Positions 1 to 9,308 are shown, counted from the first letter of the stretch. The stretch: DNA of 40,056 nucleotides from an uncultured Cryomorphaceae bacterium (GCA_913009655.1 CAJVWI010000019.1:1-40056); one strand, 5' to 3'. A program made the numbers and translations. Notes: a model not told the origin generated them from the sequence alone.

Positions 1-2
1 AA

Positions 3-95
3 TTTGCAGGCCTAGAAGGAACAGAGCTATTTCAACAGATAGAAAATGGGACATCGAGATACAAAAGATTCATTTGTACTAAAATCGAAAAATGA
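3..95 (+). CDS. C-terminal end of an unidentified gene (partial)
   Basis: An open frame enters from the left edge and ends in TGA at 93-95. Its last residues read ...ELFQQIENGTSRYKRFICTKIEK. The composition (mixed charged and aromatic residues) is that of a real protein tail, and the other two forward frames stop within the same stretch (one at 13-15, the other at 81-83). The fragment of 30 residues is too short to assign to a family, and no function is proposed. Confidence 0.4.
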   Translation, partial: FAGLEGTELFQQIENGTSRYKRFICTKIEK

Positions 96-172
96 ATTTT
101 AAACTAAAGATTCTTTGCTTTTAAGATTTACCTGAAAACTCATATCGGTTATTATTCTAAAAACTAGTTGAA

Positions 173-204
173 TAAAAAAAACACCAAACCGAAGTGGAAT
201 GGTG
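173..204 (-). terminator. Rho-independent terminator after tRNA-Arg
   Basis: Read on the minus strand, CACCA...TGGTG pairs around an inner CC/GG pair (182-204) and is followed by an eight-to-nine-base T run (173-181). It begins 5 nt after the tRNA-Arg discriminator base, so it probably ends the tRNA transcript. Confidence 0.65.
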
Positions 205-209
205 CTTTG

Positions 210-283
210 TGACCTCGGCAGGATTCAAACCTGCAACCTCCTGATCCGTAGTCAGGTGCTCTATTCAGTTGAGCTACGGGGCC
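210..283 (-). tRNA. tRNA-Arg (anticodon ACG)
   Basis: The minus strand folds as a cloverleaf: D-stem GCTC/GAGC, anticodon stem CCTGA/TCAGG with the seven-base loop CTACGGA (anticodon ACG at loop positions 3-5), T-stem GCAGG/CCTGC with loop TTTGAAT, and discriminator A. CCA is not encoded. The acceptor stem GGCCCCG/CGAGGTC has one G-U and one C-A mismatch at the fifth pair, which is unusual for such a central tRNA, but everything else is canonical. The ACG anticodon is expected to be edited to ICG by TadA. Confidence 0.93.
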
Positions 284-299
284 TCCTTAAATTAGGATG

Positions 300-307
300 C
301 AAATATA
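300..307 (-). promoter_or_regulatory. -7 element of the tRNA-Arg promoter
   Basis: The minus strand has TATATTTG, an exact match to the Bacteroidota -7 consensus TAnnTTTG, ending 16 nt before the mature 5' end of tRNA-Arg. The same octamer stands upstream of tRNA-Pro at 34242-34249. No clear -33 TTG is present at the expected spacing. Confidence 0.5.
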
Positions 308-338
308 TACAACCTATATTTCTTAAGGTCTTTAAATT

Positions 339-851
339 TTAGTCGTTTCTCTTGCGCTTATGAGAACTCCAATTAGTGACTTTCCCATCAAGGACATAAT
401 ACCATTCGTTATATGTGTCTTTTTCAACAACTTCACCTTCATAAGTTCCATCAACATTAAATCCAGCATTGACCCAATCGCCACCAAGAGTATCCGTTTC
501 ACTGTTAACAGCGAAAGCATAGAACATATTCCATGTATATGAAGTGTCTTTAGACGCCTGCTGAGTAACTATTTTCAGAAATGACTCGGCACCCTCCACA
601 GAATTACCATCGTCAAAATTAAACTTAGCCGATTCTGATAAAAACTGACTCATGGCCGCAGTATCATATTTCTGCCACGCTTCATCTAATCCGACAATTA
701 AATCAACACTGGCTTGAGAACCAATACCAACTTTACCACCATCACCTGCATAACCGACTCTTTCCTTTACGACAACGATATTTTCTGCTGATTCTGGAGC
801 AGTGCATGCCACAAAAGCTAAAACAGAAATAAAGAAAAATACTTTTTTCAT
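339..851 (-). CDS. SnoaL-like/DUF4440-type lipoprotein
   Basis: The 170-residue product starts with a short lipoprotein signal peptide ending in LAFVAC (lipidated Cys16), so it should be anchored in the envelope. The body resembles the NTF2-like SnoaL/DUF4440 fold: a predicted helix with DEAWQKYDTAAMSQFLSE (residues about 56-73), then a phenylalanine-rich strand, and a C-terminal strand with NEWYYVLDGKVTNW. Members of this fold bind small ligands in a cone-shaped pocket or act as hydrolases or isomerases, and no catalytic residue can be named here. It is transcribed alone between the giant gene and tRNA-Arg. The fold is an inference from pattern only; the lipoprotein signal is seen directly. 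Confidence 0.75.
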   Translation of the reverse strand: MKKVFFFISVLAFVACTAPESAENIVVVKERVGYAGDGGKVGIGSQASVDLIVGLDEAWQKYDTAAMSQFLSESAKFNFDDGNSVEGAESFLKIVTQQASKDTSYTWNMFYAFAVNSETDTLGGDWVNAGFNVDGTYEGEVVEKDTYNEWYYVLDGKVTNWSSHKRKRND

Positions 852-957
852 TTTTTTAAATTTTAAATTTTCAAATAAACCTTATTTTCAGTACTGATTT
901 TAGAATGGCGAATATAAACTGAATATGTGAAGTATGATAATAAGACAAATCGAAAAA

Positions 958-3900
958 TCAATTTTCCTTATTATCCTCTTGTTCATCTAAACCATCAAGA
1001 AAACGCAACATATTTCCCTGACTGGTTGTAGTAAAAGTGTAATAAGGATCTCCATTCTTAGGAGGCAAACTTCTTTTCTTAACATCAAGACTTAAGATTT
1101 TATTTAAAAACTCTTTATCTGTTGAATAATAGCGAAGAACATTTCGTTTGAAGTATAAAAAATGTTCAGTGTCTGAGTTTAAATAAAGCGAAAACTGATC
1201 CCCTCCTCTACGTTTTCTGAGTTCTAAAACTCCATCTAAAAATTTATGGACAGGCTCTCCCGCTACAGAGCCAATACCTAATCCGTTTTTAGAACGAAAT
1301 GCCCGTGAATTCTTATCATAACTAAAATCAATTTCATCAAAAACAAATGTCTGTCTCAACTCTTTTGGCATTCGATATTCTGTCGAGGCTGAATAATACT
1401 CATTCTTATCCTTTTGACTCATTAAATGATTTAAAGCTTCATTCATATAATCATTTGCCCAATCTGTTGTTATCGTTCCTAGAACAGAATTCATTTCTTT
1501 TGGGAGCGCTTTAAGAATGTCCTCGGAGAATAAAAAGTCTAAAGTTAGAGATGTAGTTGCGCTCAATCGATTTGTGAACAGCTTGTATTTTATCTGGCCA
1601 AAGGATTGAACATTTACCCTTCCTAGTTTAGAAGCCAAAAATATCTCACCCGACCCTTTGGCCTCGCAGTCTTGGGGCTTCAATTCAAAGTAATTATCCG
1701 GTGCTTCTGGATTTAAAAGCCGACGTCTAGATGTAACAACATATGCATTGCTCTCTGCATCGTAAAATAAGATGCCACGAGAACTAAATAATTTTACTGA
1801 CGAAGATGGGTTATTTCGCATTATCAGAGCAGTATAAGGACTTGCAGAATCAGATCTTAGATACACACCACTATATACTTTACGTGAGGGTCTAGCAGTA
1901 TCAGGGTCAGGTAAATCAATGATAATTTCTAACGGATCGATTTTCGTGGTTGTCATAACCCAATCTGTCTTTAAAAACGGGCATTCTGCAGTAATATGTA
2001 TACTGCCCTTAACCGTTAACATTGGATCAATAGATTCCATATTAACAATTCCGTGATACTTAAAACGTGGACTTAAATAAAATTCTGCTTCGGGCAACAA
2101 TTCGCCTTGAGCTACGACGTGATTTGCGCTATCAACATCTATTCTCCCCATAGGAATAGGCCAAATAACATCTTGTTCGTCGCGGTATTGATAGATCCCA
2201 TTCCCGTATAAATCATTTCTACCTCTAATTTTTAATTCTGCATCTACAATATTGTGATACTTCCCTAATCTGCTTGCTAAAATTGAAGCATTATCTAATG
2301 GTTGCATTAGTGCATTGGATTCAATAGTTACTGTTCCACTGTCTGGATAAATTCTTGAATCCGCAACATCTATTGAAGGAACGCCAAAACACTCAAGTAA
2401 ACTTGGCGTCAAATAGAACTTCGCATTCTGAGCAAGGAAACTCAGCCCACCCTGATTATCATGTGTTGATGTCAAGCGAGATTCAATATTAGAGCTTTTA
2501 CTAATAGAAACATACTTCTCTAAAATATCCCATTCGGCACGATCCATATTTGCACGGTATTTATTCCTGGGAAACATTAATGTGTTATCTCCGTCTTGAA
2601 GCTCAAAAACTCCTTTATTAGTTACAAAATCGACTTCGGATATGGAATTATTCATTTGAAAACTCCATTCACTGATTTCGGATTCTCTTACGCGAAAGTC
2701 AGCTCTTCCGCTCTGTATCCATTTAGAAAATAAGCGAATCACTTTTCCTTCTAGCTCCGCATTGTCAAATGCAAGTAAACCATTAGCATCCAAGAATCCC
2801 GGAGTATAGGTTAAACTACCATACACATCCATTGACCTATCAGAATAGGTATTGAAAGGTTGATCTAAACTTGTTGACCACCAGGTATTTAACTTCGGTT
2901 CCCATTTCATATGAACAAAATCACCTGAAACGCCAGGATGTCCAGCACCCCGGGGTAGACCTTCCATTGGATTGAGCTTAAAATCTCCGTTGCCTATAAG
3001 AGTATCTGGAAACAGTTCAAATCTTGAACTACTACCGACTGCTTCCTTAAATGAAACACTTCCATTCAAGCGAAGTCCAGCAATTGATAATTTTACGGCA
3101 CCCTTAACCAAACCTTTCCCTCCAAATGTAGACCAACCCAAATCACCTGTTTCTTGAGTAAACCCAAAAGAATAATCATCTTGAACACGAATATCTTGGC
3201 GTCTTGTTTGAAAAATGTCTGAACTTTTAAATTCACCTTTAAAGACCAAACCTTCAGTAGTTGTATTATCGAGAGAGTCTATCTGAAACGGGTCAATATT
3301 AACATAAAACTTGTCACGCTCGTAAACGCCGTCATATGGTACATCATAGAATATTTTAGCCGATTTTTCAGATTTAAAAATAGGGTACTCAGGATAACGT
3401 TGATAACTAGATTTATTCGAGGGGTAGTCAATTAATAATTCTCCAGATATGTTCTCAATGGTATTCCTTACCCTCACCAAAGGTCTACTGCCATCCTCCA
3501 TCTGTTGAAAACTTGGAACGGAAAAGTTCATAGAATCAATTACGGGCATATTAAATCGAAAGAGAGAATAGTCAAATTTATTTTTCCGGCTATAAAAAGT
3601 AAACCTCCCTGCCTCTATTCTCCCATCAAAGTCAAAGTTTAAATTTTTGTGAATCAAAACTCCATTGGACTCAGGGTAAAGAGCAACTCTCTGAGAATCT
3701 GAAAGGGCTATTGTACTCACTCCGAATACTTCCATATCAAAATCTAGTAAACTAATCCTAGCATTCATTCCCTTCTCTACATTACTTAGGAATCTTATTA
3801 CATCATAGTCACGTCGATTGGAATTATTTAAAATATACTCTGTTGTTTTCGGCAATACTTCTACTTCCTTTTTATCTAAACTGTACCTCACAAAACCATC

Positions 3901-5424
3901 AATAGCCAACTCCATCATAAACCGCTCACAAGACTCAAGAGGCATCTCGAGGCCTACAGCCATTCGATATACATCCAAGGGCTTATAATCATAGCTCTTG
4001 CCTACTTCATCTATCTTAACAAGAGGGCTTTGTAAGTCGAGCCCCTGCAATGCCGCATACCTAGAACTTCTAAAATATTGATCCGACTCAATTATCATTG
4101 GGGAGCCATTGCCCATATTAAGTCCACCCAGCGAAAACATAGGCTCAGAGGTTCTCCATCGTATCTGATCCAAATCCATTATTAAATTGTGATAACTATC
4201 TGTGAAGGGCATTAGAGACATTCCTTTACTCGGTCTATCTATTCTTAACATTTGATCAATCGGATCATAAGAAACTTGACTTTTAAGGTGATGCAAAGAA
4301 TCTCCCTCAAGTTTAAATGAAACCTCTGACTCACTAGAAATAAGTTCATCTGATCTAATTACAAATCTTTCAGATCTGATATTCAAAACTTCCAGAGTAT
4401 CATACCAAAATTTAAAGTGTGCCTTTAAGTCTTTTGTTCCAGAGGCAAAAAAGCGTTGCCCGATAATAGAAAACCCTCCTTTGTAATCAACGCCTTCAAA
4501 AAAATTCGGTATTTCTAATTCGTTACTAAATGCTTCAAAGCGGGGAAAAATAGCATTGTTTGCTTGATTTCTAGCTGTCATTCGATCTTCAAAAAACCCT
4601 AAGAGAGGTTCCCTTAAATAATAAGAACTAAATATCTTTACCGTGTCATCAGCAAAACCAGGCTCACTCAAATTAACACTCCAATCACCAAGATCCGCGT
4701 AAAGCTCTCCGGGGCCAAAGCCTGCGCGAAGCCACTCTACCTTACCCATTTCTGCATAAAGCTTTGTTTTAAATGGATTATAAATACCTGACACATCATT
4801 TATCTCGATCGAATCGTTTTTGAATCTTCCTACAAGGCGTCCATCTTCTATCTGGTAAAGGGTGCTATCAGCTACTTCTGTAGAGTCCAAATCCGCAACA
4901 GAAACAATTCCATCCTGAAGCCACCATGATAATTGCCCATCGTCAAATAAACAAACTGAAATGGATACTTCACTTCTATTAAGTGCTGAAAAAATATGTA
5001 AGAATTTTTCCATATCATTTCGGGAAGCTCGATTGAATTCTCTTTTTATTTCTCGCCAAAACCTGTCAGATATATTTTTTGGATAATTTGATGATGAACT
5101 AGACCATTCCTTAAATAATTCCACTAATTCAACCCATGCAACTGGTTTTACAACCCGTCGAATAAGCATTTCATTCGCTACGTTTTTAAAAATCTCTTTT
5201 TCATTTAATTCCTCATCTTCATAAGAATTATTGAATAATTCCCAGAACTCCTGGGATGAGCTCTCCCAAGTTTTTTTTCCAAGACTATTAGATAAATGCT
5301 TATCAAATATTCTCTTAAATTGATCATCTTCTACAAGAAAATTCCTAAATGACTGACCTTCGATATTACTATTAAAGAGGCCAAGACAGAAAATTAATAG
5401 ACTCCATTTTTGAAGTCTTAGCAA
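958..5424 (-). CDS. Very large exported protein of unknown function (1488 aa)
   Basis: I do not recognise a named family. The product opens with a signal peptide (LLIFCLGLFNSNIEGQ), so it is exported. An N-terminal 170 residues is rich in charged helices (RFWREIKREFNR). The remaining 1300 residues look almost entirely beta-stranded, with recurring short blocks such as FDFDGRIEAGRFTFYSRK and AFDNAELEGKVIRL that read like stacked layers (about 590-1400). There is no T9SS sorting domain and no clear C-terminal membrane anchor. The only plausible start is TTG at 5424, 19 nt after the prmA stop; the frame upstream has no ATG or GTG before an in-frame stop. The beta-layer pattern recalls AsmA/TamB-like envelope proteins, but that is a weak guess. 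It ends the DUF1599-tpiA-prmA gene run. Confidence 0.85.
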   Translation of the reverse strand: MLRLQKWSLLIFCLGLFNSNIEGQSFRNFLVEDDQFKRIFDKHLSNSLGKKTWESSSQEFWELFNNSYEDEELNEKEIFKNVANEMLIRRVVKPVAWVELVELFKEWSSSSSNYPKNISDRFWREIKREFNRASRNDMEKFLHIFSALNRSEVSISVCLFDDGQLSWWLQDGIVSVADLDSTEVADSTLYQIEDGRLVGRFKNDSIEINDVSGIYNPFKTKLYAEMGKVEWLRAGFGPGELYADLGDWSVNLSEPGFADDTVKIFSSYYLREPLLGFFEDRMTARNQANNAIFPRFEAFSNELEIPNFFEGVDYKGGFSIIGQRFFASGTKDLKAHFKFWYDTLEVLNIRSERFVIRSDELISSESEVSFKLEGDSLHHLKSQVSYDPIDQMLRIDRPSKGMSLMPFTDSYHNLIMDLDQIRWRTSEPMFSLGGLNMGNGSPMIIESDQYFRSSRYAALQGLDLQSPLVKIDEVGKSYDYKPLDVYRMAVGLEMPLESCERFMMELAIDGFVRYSLDKKEVEVLPKTTEYILNNSNRRDYDVIRFLSNVEKGMNARISLLDFDMEVFGVSTIALSDSQRVALYPESNGVLIHKNLNFDFDGRIEAGRFTFYSRKNKFDYSLFRFNMPVIDSMNFSVPSFQQMEDGSRPLVRVRNTIENISGELLIDYPSNKSSYQRYPEYPIFKSEKSAKIFYDVPYDGVYERDKFYVNIDPFQIDSLDNTTTEGLVFKGEFKSSDIFQTRRQDIRVQDDYSFGFTQETGDLGWSTFGGKGLVKGAVKLSIAGLRLNGSVSFKEAVGSSSRFELFPDTLIGNGDFKLNPMEGLPRGAGHPGVSGDFVHMKWEPKLNTWWSTSLDQPFNTYSDRSMDVYGSLTYTPGFLDANGLLAFDNAELEGKVIRLFSKWIQSGRADFRVRESEISEWSFQMNNSISEVDFVTNKGVFELQDGDNTLMFPRNKYRANMDRAEWDILEKYVSISKSSNIESRLTSTHDNQGGLSFLAQNAKFYLTPSLLECFGVPSIDVADSRIYPDSGTVTIESNALMQPLDNASILASRLGKYHNIVDAELKIRGRNDLYGNGIYQYRDEQDVIWPIPMGRIDVDSANHVVAQGELLPEAEFYLSPRFKYHGIVNMESIDPMLTVKGSIHITAECPFLKTDWVMTTTKIDPLEIIIDLPDPDTARPSRKVYSGVYLRSDSASPYTALIMRNNPSSSVKLFSSRGILFYDAESNAYVVTSRRRLLNPEAPDNYFELKPQDCEAKGSGEIFLASKLGRVNVQSFGQIKYKLFTNRLSATTSLTLDFLFSEDILKALPKEMNSVLGTITTDWANDYMNEALNHLMSQKDKNEYYSASTEYRMPKELRQTFVFDEIDFSYDKNSRAFRSKNGLGIGSVAGEPVHKFLDGVLELRKRRGGDQFSLYLNSDTEHFLYFKRNVLRYYSTDKEFLNKILSLDVKKRSLPPKNGDPYYTFTTTSQGNMLRFLDGLDEQEDNKEN

Positions 5425-5443
5425 TTTAATTAGTTCGATATTT

Positions 5444-6304
5444 TTAAGTCCTTGAATGATAAGTCAAAGTAAGGTGAATCCAACCCTCCTTCGATGACTG
5501 ACTCAACAAAAAATATCCACAATCTTTTGCACGATCTAAAACCCTCGGAACATCTTCTAAATAAAATCCACTAAGTTGTAAAATCGTGCCATTTGAAGAG
5601 TTCTTTGCAAATGACTCCATATCGGAAAGCAGAGTATTCCTATTTATGTTTGCCAAAATATAGTCGTAGCTACTTTGAGCAGGGCCATTGGAAGATATAA
5701 GCTCTGCTCCTCCTGTATATATATCAACATAATCAGACACATTATTAGTATCTGTGATCTCTATTGCATTTATAGCTGTGTAAGGATCGATTTCAATACC
5801 GACAGCTCTATTGGCTCCCATCTTTACTGCCAAAACAGTCAATATACCTGTACCGCAGCCCATATCAAGAATTTTCTTATCCATTAAATCAAACTTGAGA
5901 AGCTCCTGGATCATAAGGTAGGTAGTGGGATGGTGGCCGGTTCCAAAAGCCATTTTGGGATTGATCTCGATCAAATATTGATATTTATCAATGTCAAGAT
6001 TAGAATGAAATTGAGCTTTTATTAAAACTTGATTTTCAACATTTACCGGAGAAAAGTTTGACTCCCAGTTAATGTTCCAATTTTCATGAGGTATTTCCTC
6101 CGTATCAATCTTTAAAGGACTTTTTAAAAGACCAAGAGGGAAGTCATCAGTTTTTATTACTTGATATTGATCTTTTGGAACATAAGCGACAACAGCTAAA
6201 CCCATCACTTCAATGGACTCTACAGGTTTATCTTGCAGGTCAGCAATTACAAAATCAATGGCGTCTGCATTTGAAACTCTAATTGAAACCCGGATATAAT
6301 TCAT
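5444..6304 (-). CDS. prmA: Ribosomal protein L11 methyltransferase
   Basis: PrmA methylates several amino groups of ribosomal protein L11 using S-adenosylmethionine. The 286-residue length fits the family. An N-terminal substrate-recognition domain (1-about 95) precedes a Rossmann methyltransferase domain with the SAM motif DMGCGTGILTVLAVKMGA (about 146-163), the acidic ribose-binding segment GIEIDPYTAINA, and the family motif ANINRNTLL near 215. The upstream GTGHHPTT segment is also typical of PrmA. Its start codon overlaps the tpiA stop in ATGA, so the two are co-translated in one operon, as often seen in Flavobacteriia. Confidence 0.95.
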   Translation of the reverse strand: MNYIRVSIRVSNADAIDFVIADLQDKPVESIEVMGLAVVAYVPKDQYQVIKTDDFPLGLLKSPLKIDTEEIPHENWNINWESNFSPVNVENQVLIKAQFHSNLDIDKYQYLIEINPKMAFGTGHHPTTYLMIQELLKFDLMDKKILDMGCGTGILTVLAVKMGANRAVGIEIDPYTAINAIEITDTNNVSDYVDIYTGGAELISSNGPAQSSYDYILANINRNTLLSDMESFAKNSSNGTILQLSGFYLEDVPRVLDRAKDCGYFLLSQSSKEGWIHLTLTYHSRT

Positions 6305-7059
6305 TTGGAGATTCTCAATTTCTCAATCAAAACAAGAAAATCATCAGCGTTTAGTGAGGCCCCTCCGATAAGACCACCATTCACATCCGGTTGGGCAAAA
6401 ATATCATCTGCATTAGATGGTTTACATGAACCTCCATATATAATTGGTAGGTTTCCATTTCCAAATATCTCTTTCAATTTAGCCCTTAAAAAAGCATGCA
6501 TCTCTTGGGCTTGATCGGGGGAAGCCACCTCCCCAGTCCCGATAGCCCAAATAGGTTCATATGCGACAACAACATCTGCAAGACCTTCTGGTGAAAGATC
6601 ATCTAAAGCGATCTTCAATTGAGCCCAAGTGTCATCAAGAAAAGTTCCAGACCTTCTCTGTTCTAATTTTTCACCAACGCAAACAATTGGAATCAAATGA
6701 TGCTTCAGGGCAGCTTTAACTTTTAATGCTACTAAATCATCTGTTTCTCCAAAATGCTCTCTTCGTTCTGAATGGCCAAGTATTACTGCATCCACTTCTG
6801 AATTCAAAAGCATCTCTGGAGAGATTTCTCCAGTAAATGCCCCTGAATCTTTATGGTGACAATTTTGTGCTGCTACGGCAATCTCTGGATTTTCCCAAAG
6901 CTTTTCAACCGCTGGAATTAAATGTAACGAAGGTGGAGCAACCACAACGCGAACATCTCCAACAGTTTTACTAGTTAGGGAGTTAGAAATTTTTTCGAGA
7001 AGAGCCATACCTTCTTCAGGAGTTGTATTCATCTTCCAGTTTCCTGCCAATATTTTCAT
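6301..7059 (-). CDS. tpiA: Triosephosphate isomerase
   Basis: TpiA interconverts dihydroxyacetone phosphate and glyceraldehyde 3-phosphate in glycolysis and gluconeogenesis. The 252-residue TIM barrel keeps all the active-site elements: NWKMN with catalytic Lys9, GHSERR with His96, AYEPIWAIGTG with catalytic Glu168, the flexible loop 6 sequence after it, and the phosphate-binding YGGS and GGASL loops at the C terminus. A 90-nt gap separates it from the permease gene upstream, and its stop overlaps prmA by 4 nt. The neighbourhood of tpiA, a BT_3928 DoxX protein and a DUF1599 gene is a known Bacteroidota arrangement. Confidence 0.98.
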   Translation of the reverse strand: MKILAGNWKMNTTPEEGMALLEKISNSLTSKTVGDVRVVVAPPSLHLIPAVEKLWENPEIAVAAQNCHHKDSGAFTGEISPEMLLNSEVDAVILGHSERREHFGETDDLVALKVKAALKHHLIPIVCVGEKLEQRRSGTFLDDTWAQLKIALDDLSPEGLADVVVAYEPIWAIGTGEVASPDQAQEMHAFLRAKLKEIFGNGNLPIIYGGSCKPSNADDIFAQPDVNGGLIGGASLNADDFLVLIEKLRISK

Positions 7060-7149
7060 AAAATTCTGTTTATCTATTTATAACTACAAAAAAAGAGTTT
7101 GTAATAATTCTGCATAATTAAGAAAACAAAATTTAACATATGCAATTTA

Positions 7150-8154
7150 TTAGCTTTTAGAAAGCCTTGGGTCAATCCAGCGATATGACATTTCAACAAA
7201 CCATTGAATCACAACAAAAACAGCAGATAATGACAACACACAACCCATTACAACAGGGAAGTCTCTAGATTCAAGAGCATCAACCATCATTTTCCCTGTC
7301 CCGTTCCAACCAAAAACTGATTCTACAAAAACTGCCCCTGAAAAAAGTCCAGCTAACCATCCTGAAACTGTAGTAACTAATGGATTTAAAGCATTTCGAA
7401 GAACATGTCTTTTCAAAACTTTACTTTTTGTTAAACCTTTTGAATAGGCTGTTCTAATATAATCTTTGGACAAAACTTCAAGAGCTGAGGATCGCATCAT
7501 TTGAGCGATAACTCCCAAGGGTCTTATTCCTAAAGTAAATGAGGGCAATATTATATGGTGCCAATTATATATCTCATACTCACCGAAATCATCCAATTCA
7601 ATAAGGTTCCCAGTCATTGGAAGTCCTGTCCAGGGACCAAGAACGTAACCAAAAATCCATCCTATTAAAACAGCACTGAAAAAACTAGGAAGTGCCATTC
7701 CTGTGGTTGATAGTATTACTACAAGTCGATCGACCCAAGTCCCTGATTTTATAGCCGCCAAAAGACCGATTGGGATCCCGAAAAAAAGGGCAATACACAT
7801 TGAGGTTAAGGCAAGTAACCCTGTGTTTGGCAATGACTTAGCCAACATGGAAACGACAGAAACACCTTTATTTTGATAAGATGTCTGAAGATCAGGCAAG
7901 CGAAACCCAAAAGACATATCATCACGATAACCAATAGGTAATAATCCCTGAATATAATTCCAATATTGAATTGCCAGAGGCTTATCCAGACCGTACTCCA
8001 CACGAAGAGATTCAAGAGCTATAGGATCTTCCACCTGTCCAAGCATCATTCTGGCAGGATCGCCAGCAGCAGCGTGGAATAGAAAAAAAACTAATGTTAC
8101 AACTCCTAAAAGAACAATTGCAGATTGAAGAATGGTTTTCCAACGAACTTTCAT
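7150..8154 (-). CDS. ABC transporter permease, DppB/OppB type
   Basis: The 334-residue membrane protein has the layout of DppB/OppB permeases: an N-terminal membrane segment, the conserved periplasmic segment starting DPARMMLGQ and ESLRVEYGLDKPLAIQYWNYI, then about five membrane helices. The cytoplasmic EAA loop, which contacts the ATPase, reads RTAYSKGLTKSKVLKRHVLRN without a gap. It is followed by the typical GLFSGAVFVESVFGWNGTGKMMVDALESRDFPVV. The family imports peptides or nickel together with a second permease, a binding protein and ATPases, none of which is in this window. The start overlaps the DoxX stop in ATGA. The substrate cannot be told; peptide import would fit the rest of the region. 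Confidence 0.9.
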   Translation of the reverse strand: MKVRWKTILQSAIVLLGVVTLVFFLFHAAAGDPARMMLGQVEDPIALESLRVEYGLDKPLAIQYWNYIQGLLPIGYRDDMSFGFRLPDLQTSYQNKGVSVVSMLAKSLPNTGLLALTSMCIALFFGIPIGLLAAIKSGTWVDRLVVILSTTGMALPSFFSAVLIGWIFGYVLGPWTGLPMTGNLIELDDFGEYEIYNWHHIILPSFTLGIRPLGVIAQMMRSSALEVLSKDYIRTAYSKGLTKSKVLKRHVLRNALNPLVTTVSGWLAGLFSGAVFVESVFGWNGTGKMMVDALESRDFPVVMGCVLSLSAVFVVIQWFVEMSYRWIDPRLSKS

Positions 8155-9299
8155 TCTTGAAAATATGATTCACCATCTTTAAAGTTGAACACCGCATCAT
8201 TAAAGTGAATATGGCGAAGAATAAGGCCATTTTTCAAAATTGCAACACCAGGGTTAGATCTATTAATCGTCTTTAATGCTGTGCCATCCATAACGGCCCA
8301 TGGGAAAGAGCAGGATGTTTCATTTACCAATTTAGCGATACTTTCATCAGAAGATGAAGTCATTCCAACTACTTTATAATTAGAATCTTGAGAATACTTA
8401 CTTAACTCTTTTGTTAAGCGATTTAGTTCGCTCGAGTTGGCCTTATTAAAATCATAAGCGACTAACCAAATGACATCACCTGATATATACTCTTGAGTTT
8501 TATCTACACCATTAATATTAATAGTAAAATCATGAATAGGTGGCTCATAACCATCACTAATTTTTTTAGAAAATGTTCCATCAGGATCTATAGTTAAGTT
8601 TTTTTCCCAAAGCTTTTCTTTGATATAATCAGTTCCTGAAATTTCAAAAGGTTCAGCATCTCCTCCTATCATAGTGTAATACGTCTCATAAACAGGAGGT
8701 GTCAAACCCAATTCTTCCGCTGACTTTAAAGATTGTGAAACATCTGTTCCTGGTTTGTAAGCGCGAAAATCCCAGACTGGAAGGTGATTTAGGACGTAGT
8801 AAGAAAAACTCACACTCGCAAAAAGACTTACAGCTATGACCAAACGGTTGAAACGAATACTTAATAAAGGCTGAATACTATTTCTTCCAAAAATCAATAT
8901 TGCAATTAGAATACTCAAGACTACATCCTTTCCGAAGCTTTCCCATGGTTCAAGTGGAATAGCATCTCCAAAGCAACCACAGTCAGTTACTTTTTCATAG
9001 TAAGCACTGTAAAAAGTTAAAAATGTAAAAAATGCCATCATTCCAGCTAAACTCGTTAGAGTGATTTTTTTCCAAACCCCAAGAAGAAGAGTCACTCCAA
9101 GCAGCACTTCATAGATCACTATAAATACCGCTAGATATAATGCTAAAGGCTGCAAAAAAGGAAGATTCAATACATCTTCACCAAAATATTCATCCAACTT
9201 AAAGCTAAAGCCTACAGGGTCGTTCATTTTAATAACGCCACTAAAAATGAATAATACCCCCACAAAGTATCTAGAGAAATTGATCAAGAATGTTTTCAT
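8151..9299 (-). CDS. BT_3928-like DoxX/MauE membrane protein with thioredoxin-like C-terminal domain
   Basis: The first half has four membrane helices of the DoxX/MauE fold, starting with the family signature FSGVIKMNDPVGFSFKLDEYF and carrying the MauE-type motif DCGCFGD between helices (near residue 110). Helices cover about 5-25, 45-70, 72-95 and 125-170. The C-terminal 130 residues look like a thioredoxin-fold domain (GDVIWLVAYDF, then YKVVGMTSSSDES and PGVAILKNG) but lack a CxxC, so it should not be a disulfide oxidoreductase by itself. Bacteroidota BT_3928 proteins sit next to DUF1599 and tpiA, as here. The exact role is unknown; involvement in respiratory or redox protein maturation is an inference. 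Confidence 0.85.
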   Translation of the reverse strand: MKTFLINFSRYFVGVLFIFSGVIKMNDPVGFSFKLDEYFGEDVLNLPFLQPLALYLAVFIVIYEVLLGVTLLLGVWKKITLTSLAGMMAFFTFLTFYSAYYEKVTDCGCFGDAIPLEPWESFGKDVVLSILIAILIFGRNSIQPLLSIRFNRLVIAVSLFASVSFSYYVLNHLPVWDFRAYKPGTDVSQSLKSAEELGLTPPVYETYYTMIGGDAEPFEISGTDYIKEKLWEKNLTIDPDGTFSKKISDGYEPPIHDFTININGVDKTQEYISGDVIWLVAYDFNKANSSELNRLTKELSKYSQDSNYKVVGMTSSSDESIAKLVNETSCSFPWAVMDGTALKTINRSNPGVAILKNGLILRHIHFNDAVFNFKDGESYFQE

Positions 9300-9308
9300 A
9301 ATTATTAT

